Made by a program: the position numbers and the translations under genes. A stretch of DNA of 52,020 nucleotides, from assembly GCF_014697375.1 (NCBI RefSeq), contig NZ_JACJRS010000037.1:1-52020 (forward strand), given 5' to 3'. This document shows positions 25,132-35,014 of the stretch, piece after piece (position 1 is the stretch's first letter; every line of letters begins with the position of its first letter). The notes under the pieces are model-generated. The model had not been told where the DNA came from and did no database searches. It worked only from the letters and a program-made list of their open reading frames with translations. Source of the stretch: Phormidium sp. FACHB-1136. Lineage in GTDB: Bacteria; Cyanobacteriota; Cyanobacteriia; Phormidesmidales; Phormidesmidaceae.

Positions 25132-26343
25132 ATGATGCCGTCAGAGTCCTCAATGTTTCCGATTTTTTACGGAATTGATACCCAGGTCAAGCATAACCTT
25201 GAGCGGGTGCTCAGGGCGTTTCGGCAGCACCGGGTGGGCAGCCACCATTTCAGCAGTGTGTCGGGCTATGGCCATGATGACCTGGGCCGAGACACCTTGG
25301 ATAAGGTCTTTGCGGAGGTTTTTCAAGCAGAAGCAGCCCTCGTGCGATCCCAATTTGTGTCGGGTACCCACGCCATTGCCTGCGCCCTCTACGGCGTTCT
25401 TCGCCCTGGGGATGAATGTTTGGCAGTAGCAGGAGCCCCCTACGACACCCTGGAAGAGGTGATTGGGTTGCGATCATCGGGCCAGGGTTCGTTAGCAGAA
25501 TTTGGGATCACCTATCGAGAATTACCATTGACCGCCGCCGATTCCGTGGATTGGGACGCCCTGGAAACCGCGATTAAACCGAACACTCGGTTGGTACACA
25601 TTCAGCGTTCCTGCGGCTACAGTTGGCGCACAACCCTAACCATAGCCGAAATTGAGCGGATCGTGGCGACGGTGAAACGGCAGAAATCCGACGTGGTGTG
25701 TTTTGTCGATAACTGCTACGGGGAGTTTCTGGAAGACCGCGAACCCACCGCCGTAGGGGCTGACCTGATGGCCGGATCGCTGATTAAAAATCCGGGCGGC
25801 ACCATTGCCACCACCGGAGCCTACGTGGCCGGACGGGCGGATTTGGTGGAAGCGGCGGCCTGTCGGCTAACGGCACCGGGCATCGGCTCCAGCGGTGGCT
25901 CCAGCCTCAACCAAAACCGTCTGATGTACCAGGGGCTTTTCCTGGCTCCGCAAATGGTGGGGGAAGCGATGAAGGGGAATTATCTCCTCGCCGCCACCTT
26001 CGATGCGCTGGGATACCTGGTTAAACCCAGCCCAGCCCTGGCCCAGCGGGACGTGATTCAAGCGATCAAGCTGGGCTCGCCCGAAAAAATGATCGCCTTC
26101 TGCAAGGCCATTCAGCAGCATTCCCCCATCGATGCCTACGTGGAACCCGTCCCCGCCGTCACCCCCGGTTACGACACCCAATTGGTGATGGCCGGGGGCA
26201 CCTTCATCGACGGCAGCACCTCGGAACTCTCCGCCGATGGCCCCCTGCGCGAGCCCTACGTGGTCTACTGCCAGGGTGGCACCCACTGGACCCATGTGGC
26301 CCTAGCGGTGGAAGCTGCCACGGCAGCCATCGGGCCAGCCTAG
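25132..26343 (+). CDS. PLP-dependent enzyme of the methionine gamma-lyase family (aluminium-resistance protein type)
   Basis: This 403-residue fold-type I PLP enzyme belongs to the family often annotated as methionine gamma-lyase family or YnbB/aluminium resistance protein (COG4100). The true substrate is unknown. The family signature HHFSSVSGYGHDDLGRDTLD is followed by QFVSGTHAIACALYGVLRPG (the phosphate-binding region) and VAGAPYDTLEEVIG. VCFVDNCYGEF carries the Asp that pairs with the pyridine nitrogen, and SLIKNPGGTIA carries the Lys that should form the Schiff base. Length is normal. The start is ATG 25132; a second ATG at 25153 is possible. It is divergent from desC with a shared upstream region of about 130 bp. 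Confidence 0.85.
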   Translation: MMPSESSMFPIFYGIDTQVKHNLERVLRAFRQHRVGSHHFSSVSGYGHDDLGRDTLDKVFAEVFQAEAALVRSQFVSGTHAIACALYGVLRPGDECLAVAGAPYDTLEEVIGLRSSGQGSLAEFGITYRELPLTAADSVDWDALETAIKPNTRLVHIQRSCGYSWRTTLTIAEIERIVATVKRQKSDVVCFVDNCYGEFLEDREPTAVGADLMAGSLIKNPGGTIATTGAYVAGRADLVEAAACRLTAPGIGSSGGSSLNQNRLMYQGLFLAPQMVGEAMKGNYLLAATFDALGYLVKPSPALAQRDVIQAIKLGSPEKMIAFCKAIQQHSPIDAYVEPVPAVTPGYDTQLVMAGGTFIDGSTSELSADGPLREPYVVYCQGGTHWTHVALAVEAATAAIGPA

Positions 26344-26594
26344 GCCAAGCCGCCCTCACGGAAACCCTGGTCAAAAGGGAAAACGGCGATGCTAGGATGG
26401 AAAACTGCAACAGTGTGTAACACCGTCAATGACCTCAGTGATTGGGGCTAGTCAAGCCTGATCTGGCACTTTTGGTTACCCGGTTGCGTCACTGGCACAG
26501 GTGGCCCCATGGCCTCGGATCGCAAGCGCTAGAGTTTGGTCTGAATCCATCCACCCTGTTGTATCGATCTAGACGGTTTTTTCGGAGGTAATCC

Positions 26595-27155
26595 ATGGCA
26601 TCCCCCCAACGTTCTCTGCGACTTGCACTGCTGGCTTTGGCGGCGGCCACCATGGCCACGGGTGTTGGTGTAGCACTGCCGCAGCCTGCTCCGGCCCAGT
26701 CGGGGTTAACCATTTTTGGCGGCGTTGCCCCCGAATATCGTCTGCGCTACTTCATTGATTTCAATAGCCCTCGCAGCCGCAACAGCCGCTACTACCTGCA
26801 AGTGGCCCGCAGCAAGGTGACCCAAGATATCCTCTCCTTTGAAATTGAGTATCCCGAGTCCTTCACGGAACGGCGAGGGCGCTTAGATTTCAATGCCATT
26901 CAAATCCGGCAGGGAGACTGGCGCGGTGGTGAAGTCATTCCCGTCGAGAGTATTGAGTGGGAAGAGGGATCAGGCCGCATTGTCATCACCCCCGAAGCGC
27001 CGATTCCGGCCAACACCAACTTTGTCATCGTGATGAGCAACGTGGTCAACCCCAACCGCTACGGCTACCACTACTTCAACCTCAACGCCATGTTCCAGGG
27101 AGACGTGCTGGGTCGGTACATCGGCACTTGGCCCATGGAACTTGGGGCTGACTAA
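26595..27155 (+). CDS. DUF2808 domain-containing exported protein
   Basis: This 186-residue protein is from a mostly cyanobacterial family of unknown function. A signal peptide is clear: basic SPQRSLRLALLALAAATMA, then a cleavage-like site after PAPAQS. The mature part begins GLTIFGGVAPEYRLRYFIDF and contains VIPVESIEWEEGSGRIVIT and VVNPNRYGYHYFN, typical of DUF2808. It is likely periplasmic or surface-associated. The start ATG is backed by GGAGGT at 26584-26589. The upstream 250 bases presumably hold its promoter, but I could not pick a convincing one. Confidence 0.85.
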   Translation: MASPQRSLRLALLALAAATMATGVGVALPQPAPAQSGLTIFGGVAPEYRLRYFIDFNSPRSRNSRYYLQVARSKVTQDILSFEIEYPESFTERRGRLDFNAIQIRQGDWRGGEVIPVESIEWEEGSGRIVITPEAPIPANTNFVIVMSNVVNPNRYGYHYFNLNAMFQGDVLGRYIGTWPMELGAD

Positions 27156-27187
27156 GCTGTTCTGCGATACCTCCCTTCGTTGTACCT

Positions 27188-27412
27188 ATGATGGATCCCA
27201 CCGTTGATAGCTTTTTGGTGCGGGTGAATGGAGAACCCCAGGCTTGCCAACCGGGTACCTGTTTGCCCGCGTTTTTAACCGCTCTGGGGTTGAATCCTCG
27301 TCTGGTGGCGGTGGAATACAACGGCGAAATTCTGCACCGCCAGCTTTGGGACACCACCCAAATGCACCCCGACGACCACCTAGAAATCGTCACCATTGTG
27401 GGCGGCGGCTAG
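27188..27412 (+). CDS. thiS: Sulfur carrier protein ThiS
   Basis: This 74-residue beta-grasp protein donates sulfur for the thiazole ring of thiamine. It ends VTIVGGG, giving the C-terminal Gly-Gly that is adenylated and thiocarboxylated. The fold landmarks are LVAVEYNGEILHRQLWD and HPDDHLEIVTIVGGG. ThiF- or ThiG-type partners are not in the window. The start is the ATG at 27188 (MMDP), with a second ATG at the next codon. Confidence 0.88.
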   Translation: MMDPTVDSFLVRVNGEPQACQPGTCLPAFLTALGLNPRLVAVEYNGEILHRQLWDTTQMHPDDHLEIVTIVGGG

Positions 27413-27565
27413 GGAATGCTATCCACCGAGTCAGTACGGATTTCCGGCCCAGGGAAGACCACCGTGGCCCCTGATTGTCTGGGGCGGGCGCGGTAAAGTA
27501 TTAAGTACGTTAACCAACGCCTCATAAACTTTACGGTGTTTCGTCTTTTCCGGTGTTTAGAAACC

Positions 27566-28537
27566 ATGCTGCAAAAACTGTTTCAACGCTTTAAGCTGCA
27601 ATGGGTGAAGGCCCTGTTTAAGCCCATGTTGGCCCTGGGGTTGGCCCTGGTGCTGGTGTTTGGCCATGCCGATGGCGCTTGGGCGGCCAAGGCAGGCGGA
27701 CGCATTGGCGGCGGGAGTTTCCGGGCTCCGGCTCCTCGTATGGCTCCATCCGGCCCCAGTACTCGTGCCCCGGTGGGCGGTGGCGGCTACTACCCCGGTG
27801 GCGGCTTTGGCTTTCCCTTCCTGTTCCCCCTATTTGGCTTTGGCGGTGGCTTTGGCGGGTTGTTTACCCTGCTGATGGTGTTTGCCATTGCCAACTTTTT
27901 AATCAATAGCTTCCGGCGAGTGAGTGAAGGCGATGGGGCTATGCCCATGGTCACCTCCAGCAACCCCCCAGTGGTGGTAACCAAGCTGCAAGTGGGCCTG
28001 CTGGCCGATGCCCGATCCCTTCAGGACGACCTCAATCGCCTTGCCCTCAGTGCCGACACCAGCAGCAGCGCCGGATTGGCCAAGCTGCTCCAGGAAACCA
28101 CCCTCTCCCTACTGCGCCACCCCGACTACTGGGTCTACGGAGCCAGCGAAGACAAGCAAACCCGCCTCCTCAGTGCCGAGCAGGAATTTAACCGCTACAC
28201 CCTGGCCACCCGCAGCCAGTTCACAGAAGAAACCCTCTCCAACGTGAACAGCCAGATCACCCAATCGGCCCCCAAGGCCGCTCTGCCCGGTCAGGCCGAT
28301 GACTTCGCGGCCCCAGGGGAATATATTTTGGCGACCCTGGTGGTGGCGGCCCAGGGCAAGCTAGACCTGCCCGATATTCGTTCCACGGAAGACCTACGGC
28401 GAGCCCTAGGCCAAATTGGGGCCATCGCCAGCGATGACCTCCTGGCTGTAGAGGTGCTGTGGACGCCCCAGCAGTCTGGCGAAACCCTCAGTGCCGACGA
28501 AATGATTGCCGAATATCCCCACCTGAAACGGCTCTAA
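27566..28537 (+). CDS. DUF1517 domain-containing membrane protein
   Basis: This 323-residue protein belongs to a family found in cyanobacteria and chloroplasts, without a known activity. A hydrophobic N-terminal segment (MLALGLALVLVFGHADGAWA) ends in an AxA-like cleavage site. A Gly/Ala/Pro-rich stretch with GGGGYYPGGGFGFPF follows, then a second membrane segment (LFTLLMVFAIANFLINSF), then the DUF1517 domain with TKLQVGLLADARSLQDDLNR and LRRALGQIGAIASDDLLAVE. The frame is open from GTG 27536. I chose ATG 27566 because it opens a normal signal sequence with basic residues. Likely thylakoid or plasma membrane. Confidence 0.82.
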   Translation: MLQKLFQRFKLQWVKALFKPMLALGLALVLVFGHADGAWAAKAGGRIGGGSFRAPAPRMAPSGPSTRAPVGGGGYYPGGGFGFPFLFPLFGFGGGFGGLFTLLMVFAIANFLINSFRRVSEGDGAMPMVTSSNPPVVVTKLQVGLLADARSLQDDLNRLALSADTSSSAGLAKLLQETTLSLLRHPDYWVYGASEDKQTRLLSAEQEFNRYTLATRSQFTEETLSNVNSQITQSAPKAALPGQADDFAAPGEYILATLVVAAQGKLDLPDIRSTEDLRRALGQIGAIASDDLLAVEVLWTPQQSGETLSADEMIAEYPHLKRL

Positions 28538-28653
28538 ACGCATTGGGACTAGAGCCAGAGCCTCGTCATTCCTCGCATCCAGGTAGGTCTTGCCTGGGTA
28601 GCATACGAATCCGCGAATTAGATAGCCCTGATTCCTAGTCCAGCAAACCGTAG

Positions 28654-28672
28654 GGGCGAGGTTTCCTCGCCC
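28654..28672. terminator. GC-rich hairpin between convergent genes
   Basis: GGGCGAGG and CCTCGCCC form a perfect 8-bp stem with a 3-base loop. It lies between the DUF1517 gene and the convergent ABC transporter gene. There is no T tract, so it is not a classical terminator. The same GTAGGGGCGAGG phrase is a common intergenic repeat in cyanobacteria. Confidence 0.45.
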
Positions 28673-28727
28673 GCTAATACCGGGGGCAAACCAGCCAGAT
28701 TTCGTGTGAGGCCAGTTTGCGCAATCG

Positions 28728-30611
28728 CTAGGCCACAAGTCGGTCTTTCTGAAGCTCCTGGATGCGATCTAGGCTGCCCACAGGGATAGCCTGGATCAGC
28801 TTTTGGGTGTAGGCGGTTTGAGGCTGGCGATAGATTGCTTCGGCGGGGCCGATTTCCTCCATCTGGCCTCGGTTCATCACCATGATGCGGTCGCTCATAA
28901 ATTTCACAACCGCGAGGTCGTGGGAGATGAAAATGTAGGTGAGGTCAAATTCTGCCTGGAGTTCCTTCAGCAGATTGAGCACCTGGGCCTGGACGGAGAC
29001 ATCCAGGGCGGAAACCGACTCGTCACAAATGATGAATTTGGGGTTGAGGGCGAGGGCGCGGGCAATGCAGATGCGCTGGCGTTGACCCCCAGAAAATTCG
29101 TGGGGGAAGCGGTTCATGCAGTCGGTGGGCATCCCCACCCGTTCTAGTAGGTAGGCTACTCGTTCCTGCTGGTTGCGTTTGCTTTTGACCACGCCGTGGA
29201 TTTTCAGGGGTTCGGCGATGGCGGCCCCCACACTCATGCGCGGATCGAGGGAACTGTAGGGGTCTTGGAAGACAATTTGCATATCGCGGCGCAGGGTGCG
29301 CAGGGCTTGACCCTGGAGGGTGAGCACATCTCGGCCCTCAAACCAGATTTTGCCGCCGAGGGGGGTCACCAGGCGCAGCAGGGCACGGCCTAGGGTGGTT
29401 TTGCCGCAGCCCGATTCCCCCACTAGACCAAAGGTTTCCCCCTGGCGCACCTGGAAGGACACATCGTTGACGGCCATCACGTAGCGCTGGGTTTTGCCAA
29501 ACACGCCCCGGATGGGATAGCCCACCTTCAGATTCTCGACCGCCAGCAGGGGGGCGCTGGCGGCGAGGGTTTGGGCGCGGACCTCCAGTTCTGGCTCCGT
29601 TAGCGATGAGAATTGGGCGAGGACGGCGGCGTCAAGGACTTTTTCGCGGATGGTGAGTTGGCCCTGTTCCAATTCGGTGGCCATGAAATCGGCCACGGTG
29701 GGCAAACGGCGACGGCGCTGATCGGGGCGGGGACGGCAGGCTAGCAGGCCCTTTGTATAGGGGTGTTGGGGGGTGGCAAAAATATCGAGGACGGGGCCAG
29801 TTTCGACAATTTGCCCCTGGTACATGACCGCCACCTGGTCGGCAATTTCGGCGATGATCCCCAGATCGTGGGTGATGAAGATCAGGGACATACCCCGCCG
29901 ATCCCGCAGTTCTCTCAGCAGGTCGAGGATGGTGGCCTGAACGGTGACATCTAGGGCGGTGGTGGGTTCGTCGGCAATCAGTAGGGCGGGGTTGCAGGAA
30001 ATCGCCATGGCAATCATCACCCGCTGAATTTGGCCCCCAGAAAGCTCGTGGGGGTAGCGGTTTAGCATGGCCTGTTGCTGGGCTTCGATCTGGGCCATCA
30101 GCGCCATGTTTGAAAGGTGGGGATTCTCAGTCTGCAAGGCTGCCCGTTGCTGGGCAACATTGGGCAGCAGTTTTACCTCCTGCAACCGTTCAATGGCTTG
30201 CCCTTGGGCCTCTTCTTTGCTGATGTCCTGGTGTTGGCGGATGGCTTCGACCAACTGAAACCCAATGGTATACACCGGATTGAGAGAACTCATGGGTTCC
30301 TGAAAGATCATCGCCACCTGGCCCCCTCGGTAGGCTTGCCGCTGGTCTTCGCTGAGGGCACAGAGATCCACCGCTGGGGTGTCTGGGGTTTGAAAGTGAA
30401 TTTCGCCGCCCACAATGCGCCCCGGTGGCGATGGAATCAGCCCCATCACCGCCAGGGAGGTGACAGACTTGCCGGAGCCAGATTCCCCCACAATGCCGAG
30501 GGTTTGGCCCCGTTTTACCTGAAAGGAAATGTCGTTGACCGCCGGAATGATTCGCCCTTCCACCTCAAACTCAACGCTAAGGTGGCGGACATCGAGAATG
30601 GTATCGCTCAT
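28728..30611 (-). CDS. Fused two-domain ABC transporter ATP-binding protein (dipeptide/oligopeptide type)
   Basis: This 627-residue protein carries two ATPase domains in one chain, equivalent to DppD plus DppF or to GsiA/YejF. It would power import of peptides or similar solutes. Domain 1 has Walker A GESGSGKS, signature LSGGQIQRV and Walker [13 protein letters not shown]. Domain 2 has [17 protein letters not shown] and [12 protein letters not shown]. Between them is the oligopeptide-binding tail typical of this family ([18 protein letters not shown]). The frame is open to 30719. I chose the ATG at 30611 ([15 protein letters not shown]) because the extra residues look disordered. The membrane subunits and binding protein are not nearby. 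Confidence 0.9.
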   Translation of the reverse strand: MSDTILDVRHLSVEFEVEGRIIPAVNDISFQVKRGQTLGIVGESGSGKSVTSLAVMGLIPSPPGRIVGGEIHFQTPDTPAVDLCALSEDQRQAYRGGQVAMIFQEPMSSLNPVYTIGFQLVEAIRQHQDISKEEAQGQAIERLQEVKLLPNVAQQRAALQTENPHLSNMALMAQIEAQQQAMLNRYPHELSGGQIQRVMIAMAISCNPALLIADEPTTALDVTVQATILDLLRELRDRRGMSLIFITHDLGIIAEIADQVAVMYQGQIVETGPVLDIFATPQHPYTKGLLACRPRPDQRRRRLPTVADFMATELEQGQLTIREKVLDAAVLAQFSSLTEPELEVRAQTLAASAPLLAVENLKVGYPIRGVFGKTQRYVMAVNDVSFQVRQGETFGLVGESGCGKTTLGRALLRLVTPLGGKIWFEGRDVLTLQGQALRTLRRDMQIVFQDPYSSLDPRMSVGAAIAEPLKIHGVVKSKRNQQERVAYLLERVGMPTDCMNRFPHEFSGGQRQRICIARALALNPKFIICDESVSALDVSVQAQVLNLLKELQAEFDLTYIFISHDLAVVKFMSDRIMVMNRGQMEEIGPAEAIYRQPQTAYTQKLIQAIPVGSLDRIQELQKDRLVA

Positions 30612-30795
30612 GGGCTGTGGTTGTGGCATGGCCTCAGGCAGACAGGCATCTTCCCCACCGCTGGCCGGGGTCGGTGATCCACGGGGGTGTTGCTGAGAAG
30701 CAACGGATCGAACCGACACCGTTCTCCCTAGCGCGTAAGATTAGAAGAATCATAACAGTGTCTTTGCCCTCCGTTGGTCTGCCCCGAACGAACCT

Positions 30796-31848
30796 ATGCT
30801 GAGTCTAGTAGCCGCAATTCTTGTGATGTTGGTGGGTTCGGCGCTGTGTTCCGGCAGCGAAGCCGCCCTACTCTCGGTGTCTGTCCTCAAGGCGCAGCAA
30901 TTGGCTGAGTCCAAAAAACCTGCCGCCCTGGCGCTATTGTCCATCCGCCAGCGGGTGAATCGCCCCATCGCCACCATTGTTATCCTCAATAACCTGTTTA
31001 ACATTGTCGGCAGTGTCCTCATTGGGGGTATAGCCGCTACAATCTTTCGCGATGCGCTCCTGGGAATCTTCACGGCGGTGCTGACCCTGCTGGTCATCCT
31101 CTTTGGGGAGATTTTCCCAAAAATCTTTGGTGAACGCTACGCCATCCCTATCGCCCTCGCCGTTGCCATGCCCATCCGGGGGATCACCTGGCTGTTCACA
31201 CCGATTGTAATTGCCTTAGAGCGGGTGACGGCCCCCTTTATTAGCTCTGGCCACCGACCCAGCACCAATGAAGCGGAAATCAAATTGATGGCCACCATCG
31301 GCCACGAAGAGGGCATCATCGAAGCGGACGAGGCGGAAATGATTCGGCGAGTGTTTCGCCTCAACGACACCAAGTCCATCAACATCATGACCCCACGGGT
31401 GGCCCTCACCCACCTGCCCGGCGATCTCACCATTGCCGAAGCCCAGGACAAAATCTTCAACTCCCAGCACAGCCGCATTCTGGTCAGCGACGCCAACATC
31501 GACCACATCTTGGGCCTAGTGATGAAGCACGACCTGCTCGCCGCCATCATCCAGGGCCGAGGTCAGCAGCTCATTCGCGATGTGGTACGCCCCGTGCGTT
31601 TTGTCTCCGAAACCGAGCGGGCCGATAAGCTGCTGCAAGAATTTCAAACCGCCCGCGAACACCTGGCTGTCGTCGTTGATGAGTATGGCGGCGTCTCCGG
31701 CGTAGTCACCCTGGAGGACGTGCTGGAGGTGCTAACCGGGGAAATTGTCGATGAAACTGACCGCAGTATCGACCTGCAAAAGCTAGCCCGCCAGCGCCAG
31801 CGCCAGCTCCTGCAATCCCGTGGGTTTAACTGGCCCGATATACCCTAG
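30796..31848 (+). CDS. Hemolysin-type CNNM (DUF21) and CBS-domain membrane protein
   Basis: This 350-residue protein is of the CorC/CNNM group, thought to move magnesium or other divalent cations. The CNNM domain comes first, with several membrane segments (LVAAILVMLVGSALCSGSEA, IVILNNLFNIVGSVLIGGIA) and the conserved SGSEAAL and GEIFPKIFGE. Two CBS domains follow, with INIMTPRVALTHL, SRILVSDANIDHILG and VVDEYGGVSGVVTLEDVLE. The C-terminal CorC-HlyC domain of longer members is missing, as in many cyanobacterial relatives. The stop codon lies within a 20-bp tandem duplication. Confidence 0.88.
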   Translation: MLSLVAAILVMLVGSALCSGSEAALLSVSVLKAQQLAESKKPAALALLSIRQRVNRPIATIVILNNLFNIVGSVLIGGIAATIFRDALLGIFTAVLTLLVILFGEIFPKIFGERYAIPIALAVAMPIRGITWLFTPIVIALERVTAPFISSGHRPSTNEAEIKLMATIGHEEGIIEADEAEMIRRVFRLNDTKSINIMTPRVALTHLPGDLTIAEAQDKIFNSQHSRILVSDANIDHILGLVMKHDLLAAIIQGRGQQLIRDVVRPVRFVSETERADKLLQEFQTAREHLAVVVDEYGGVSGVVTLEDVLEVLTGEIVDETDRSIDLQKLARQRQRQLLQSRGFNWPDIP

Positions 31849-31882
31849 GATTTGGCCATACTCCCTAGGATTTGGCCATACT
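31843..31882 (+). repeat. 20-bp tandem duplication across the stop codon of the CNNM gene
   Basis: CCCTAGGATTTGGCCATACT occurs twice without spacer (31843-31862 and 31863-31882). The first copy contains the TAG stop (31846-31848). Identity is perfect, which suggests a recent slippage event. It does not change the protein. Confidence 0.95.
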
Positions 31883-31977
31883 GAAGGGGAATTCCTACTA
31901 AAGTCAGGCCGTCATGGTAGAGATCCATGGGGTAGAGGGTACGTTCGTCCGGGAAGAGTGCAGGAAAGCCTAACAGT

Positions 31978-33447
31978 ATGGAACGACGGCAGTTTTTGTC
32001 GCTGATGGCGGCGGTGGCGGGAACTCCGCTGGTGGCACGATGTGCGCGGTTGGCCACGCCGTCGCCGCCCAAGGTCTACCGCAGTGAATCGGGAAGCTTA
32101 GCAGTAGCCCTAACCGCCAGCTTGGGGCGAGTCTCCCTGGGCGGACGCTCGGCCACGCTGATGACCTATAACCAGCAAATCCCTGGCCCCCAGCTTGAGG
32201 TGCGACCGGGGGATCGGGTGCAAATTCGCTTCACCAATGCCCTCGATCAACCCACCAACCTGCACTACCACGGGCTGCATCTGCCGCCCACGGGCTTGGC
32301 CGATGATCCCTTTCGCACCGTGGCTCCAGGGGAAACGGCGCTGTACGACTTTCAAATTCCCGACGCTCACCCCAGCGGATTCTTTTGGTATCACCCCCAT
32401 TTCCATGGTCTGGTAGCACAGCAGGTCTTTCATGGTTTAGCAGGAACAATCATCGTGCGGGGAGATGAAGTCCCAGGCAATGTAGATCACTTACCCGAGC
32501 TACAAGCCGCCCAGGAGGCGGTGCTGGTGCTGCAAGATTTTGACCTCGACCGTCGGGGGCAGGTGCGCGAACCGATGCCGCCCTTCCGCATGTGGGGACG
32601 ACAGGGAGATTTGATCACCGTCAACGGTCAGGTACAGCCTCGGTTTAACTTGCCCCAGGGCGGTTTGCTGCGGCTGCGGATTCTCAATGCCTCCGCATCC
32701 CGCGTGTATCAGCTCCAGTTGGCGGATCATCCCTGGTGGCTGGCGGCGACCGATGGACGATCTCTCACGGCTCCGGTGGCCCAAGAATCGGTGATTTTGG
32801 CCCCTGGAGAACGGGCGGATCTGCTAGTGCCGGGGGATCGAGATCCCGGCAGCTATGCCCTGCTGAGCCTGCCCTACGACCGGGGCATTGCCGCCATGGC
32901 CGGATCGATGATGGGCCACGGGTCGATGATGGGGCGCGGAACTGTTGACACCGAAGAACCTCAAACCATCGCCACCTTGGACTATGGCGGGACGACGGCC
33001 AGCGAATCGGGAACTTCAATTTTAGTTAACCTACCGACAGCGTTAGGAACCGTGGAAACCCTGCCAGAACCCTCCATCGTGCGGGAGTTTGTGTTCGACC
33101 ACGGCATCGATCCCGAAACCCACGATCCCTTTCTCATCAATGGTCGCGCCTTTGGCCACCATCGGGTGGATACCCAGGTGCAGGTGGGCACCGTGGAGGA
33201 TTGGGTGCTGATCAACAAGGCGGGGATGGATCACCCCTTTCACCTGCACACCAACTGGTTTCAGGTAATCAGCCGCAATGGCCAGCCGGAACCCCTGCGG
33301 GCCTGGAAGGATGTGGTCAACCTGCGCCCCTACGAAACCGTGCGCATCCGCATTCCTTTTCGCGACTTTGCAGGCAAAACCGTCTACCACTGCCACATCC
33401 TTGACCACGAAGACCAAGGCATGATGGGGATTGTAGAAATGGTGTGA
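31978..33447 (+). CDS. Multicopper oxidase
   Basis: This 489-residue oxidase of the CueO/laccase type oxidises metals or phenols with oxygen outside the cytoplasm. It has a Tat-like signal: ERRQFLSLMAAVAGTPLVA contains the RRxFL motif. Copper-binding motifs are HYHG, YHPHFHG, HPFHLH and YHCHILDHEDQGM, so both the trinuclear centre and the type 1 site (with Met) are complete. A Met/His-rich segment, MAGSMMGHGSMMGRG (about residues 306-320), resembles the Met-rich regions that bind extra Cu(I) in CueO. A copper-tolerance role is likely but inferred. The start is ATG 31978. Confidence 0.9.
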   Translation: MERRQFLSLMAAVAGTPLVARCARLATPSPPKVYRSESGSLAVALTASLGRVSLGGRSATLMTYNQQIPGPQLEVRPGDRVQIRFTNALDQPTNLHYHGLHLPPTGLADDPFRTVAPGETALYDFQIPDAHPSGFFWYHPHFHGLVAQQVFHGLAGTIIVRGDEVPGNVDHLPELQAAQEAVLVLQDFDLDRRGQVREPMPPFRMWGRQGDLITVNGQVQPRFNLPQGGLLRLRILNASASRVYQLQLADHPWWLAATDGRSLTAPVAQESVILAPGERADLLVPGDRDPGSYALLSLPYDRGIAAMAGSMMGHGSMMGRGTVDTEEPQTIATLDYGGTTASESGTSILVNLPTALGTVETLPEPSIVREFVFDHGIDPETHDPFLINGRAFGHHRVDTQVQVGTVEDWVLINKAGMDHPFHLHTNWFQVISRNGQPEPLRAWKDVVNLRPYETVRIRIPFRDFAGKTVYHCHILDHEDQGMMGIVEMV

Positions 33448-33592
33448 TCTTGTGGGACAGCATTCTGACCCTACACAAGGTCAGCGAATGGCCTGAAAAC
33501 CCTTGATTTTCAAGCCTTGGCGGTGTCTTTCCAGGTCAGGAAATGCTGTATACTCCCTTGTGCAGCACCACGCCTAGAGGGAGCCTACTGCC

Positions 33593-34984
33593 ATGGTTGC
33601 CGTTGCCATTCTCGCCGCCGGACGCGGCACCCGCATGAAGTCTGACCTGCCGAAGGTTTTGCACTCGGTGGGGGGTAAATCTATGGTGGAACGGGTGTTG
33701 GACGGGTTGGCAGCTATCCAGCCGGAGCGCATTTTCGTCATCGTCGGCTTTGGCCAAGAGAAGGTGCGGTTGGCCTTGGCCCATATTCCGAACTTAACCT
33801 TTGTTCACCAGGCGGAACAGTTGGGGACGGGGCACGCGGTGCAGCAGGTAATTCCCCACCTAGAAGGCTTTGAGGGCGACTTGCTGGTGCTGAATGGCGA
33901 TGTGCCCCTGCTACGGCCCGAAACCATCTATACCCTGGTGCAAACCCACCGCGACAACGGCAACGCCGCCACCCTGCTAACGGCCCAATTTGCTGACCCC
34001 ACGGGCTACGGTCGGGTCTTCTGCACCGAGCAAAGCATCGTCACCGAAATTGTGGAGCACCGGGATTGCAGCCCCGCCCAGCGCCAAAATCCGCGCATCA
34101 ATGCCGGGGTCTACTGCTTTAACTGGCCCAAACTGATGGAGGTGCTGCCCCATCTGCAATCCGACAACGACCAGCAGGAATACTACCTGACGGACGTGGT
34201 CAAAGACCTCAGCCCCGCCATGGCCGTGGATGTGGCCGACTGCCAGGAAATCTTTGGCATCAACAGCCGTCAGCAATTGGCGGAAGCCTACGCCATCCTG
34301 CAAGAGCGGATCAAAGCCCAGTGGATGGCCGCTGGCGTCACCCTAATTGACCCCGACAGCATCACCATCGACACCACCGTCCACATCGAACCCGACGTGG
34401 TGATTGAACCCCAAACCCACCTGCGCGGCCACACCAGCATCGGCACAGGCAGCCGCATCGGCCCCGGTTCCATGATTGAAGACAGCCAGATTGGGCCGAA
34501 CACCACCATCACCTTTTCGGTGATTTCCGACAGCACCGTGGCAGCGGGCGCGAGGGTTGGCCCCTATGCCCACCTGCGCGGCCATGCCGTCGTCGGCGAA
34601 AACTGCCGCATCGGCAACTTTGTGGAACTGAAGAAAGCCACCCTCGGCCAAGGCACCAACGTGGCCCACCTGTCTTACCTGGGCGATGCCACCCTGGGCG
34701 AAAAGGTGAACGTGGGCGCAGGCACCATCACCGCCAACTACGACGGCTACCAAAAACACCCGACCGTCATCGGTGACCGTACCAAAACCGGGTCGAACAG
34801 CGTCCTGGTGGCCCCCATCACCGTGGGATCCGATGTAACCATTGCCGCCGGATCTGTGGTGCGGAAGGACGTGCCCGACGATTGCCTGGTGGTGTCCCGT
34901 GCGCCGCAAAAAATTCATGAAGGCTGGAAACCCGCCCACCTGCGCGACGACACCAACCCGCCATCTGAATCCCCAACAGCTTAG
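33593..34984 (+). CDS. glmU: Bifunctional GlmU: GlcN-1-P acetyltransferase and UDP-GlcNAc pyrophosphorylase
   Basis: This 463-residue enzyme makes UDP-N-acetylglucosamine, the precursor of peptidoglycan and lipopolysaccharide. The N-terminal uridylyltransferase has [26 protein letters not shown] and LNGDVPLL. The C-terminal left-handed beta helix shows hexapeptide repeats from about residue 260, the active-site stretch [20 protein letters not shown] and [15 protein letters not shown]. Length is normal. The start ATG at 33593 follows GAGGGAGCC with reasonable spacing. The HAD gene 30 bp downstream may share its transcript. Confidence 0.96.
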   Translation: MVAVAILAAGRGTRMKSDLPKVLHSVGGKSMVERVLDGLAAIQPERIFVIVGFGQEKVRLALAHIPNLTFVHQAEQLGTGHAVQQVIPHLEGFEGDLLVLNGDVPLLRPETIYTLVQTHRDNGNAATLLTAQFADPTGYGRVFCTEQSIVTEIVEHRDCSPAQRQNPRINAGVYCFNWPKLMEVLPHLQSDNDQQEYYLTDVVKDLSPAMAVDVADCQEIFGINSRQQLAEAYAILQERIKAQWMAAGVTLIDPDSITIDTTVHIEPDVVIEPQTHLRGHTSIGTGSRIGPGSMIEDSQIGPNTTITFSVISDSTVAAGARVGPYAHLRGHAVVGENCRIGNFVELKKATLGQGTNVAHLSYLGDATLGEKVNVGAGTITANYDGYQKHPTVIGDRTKTGSNSVLVAPITVGSDVTIAAGSVVRKDVPDDCLVVSRAPQKIHEGWKPAHLRDDTNPPSESPTA

Positions 34985-35014
34985 TCCCCTGGCAAGATAC
35001 CAGAACCCTGACCT

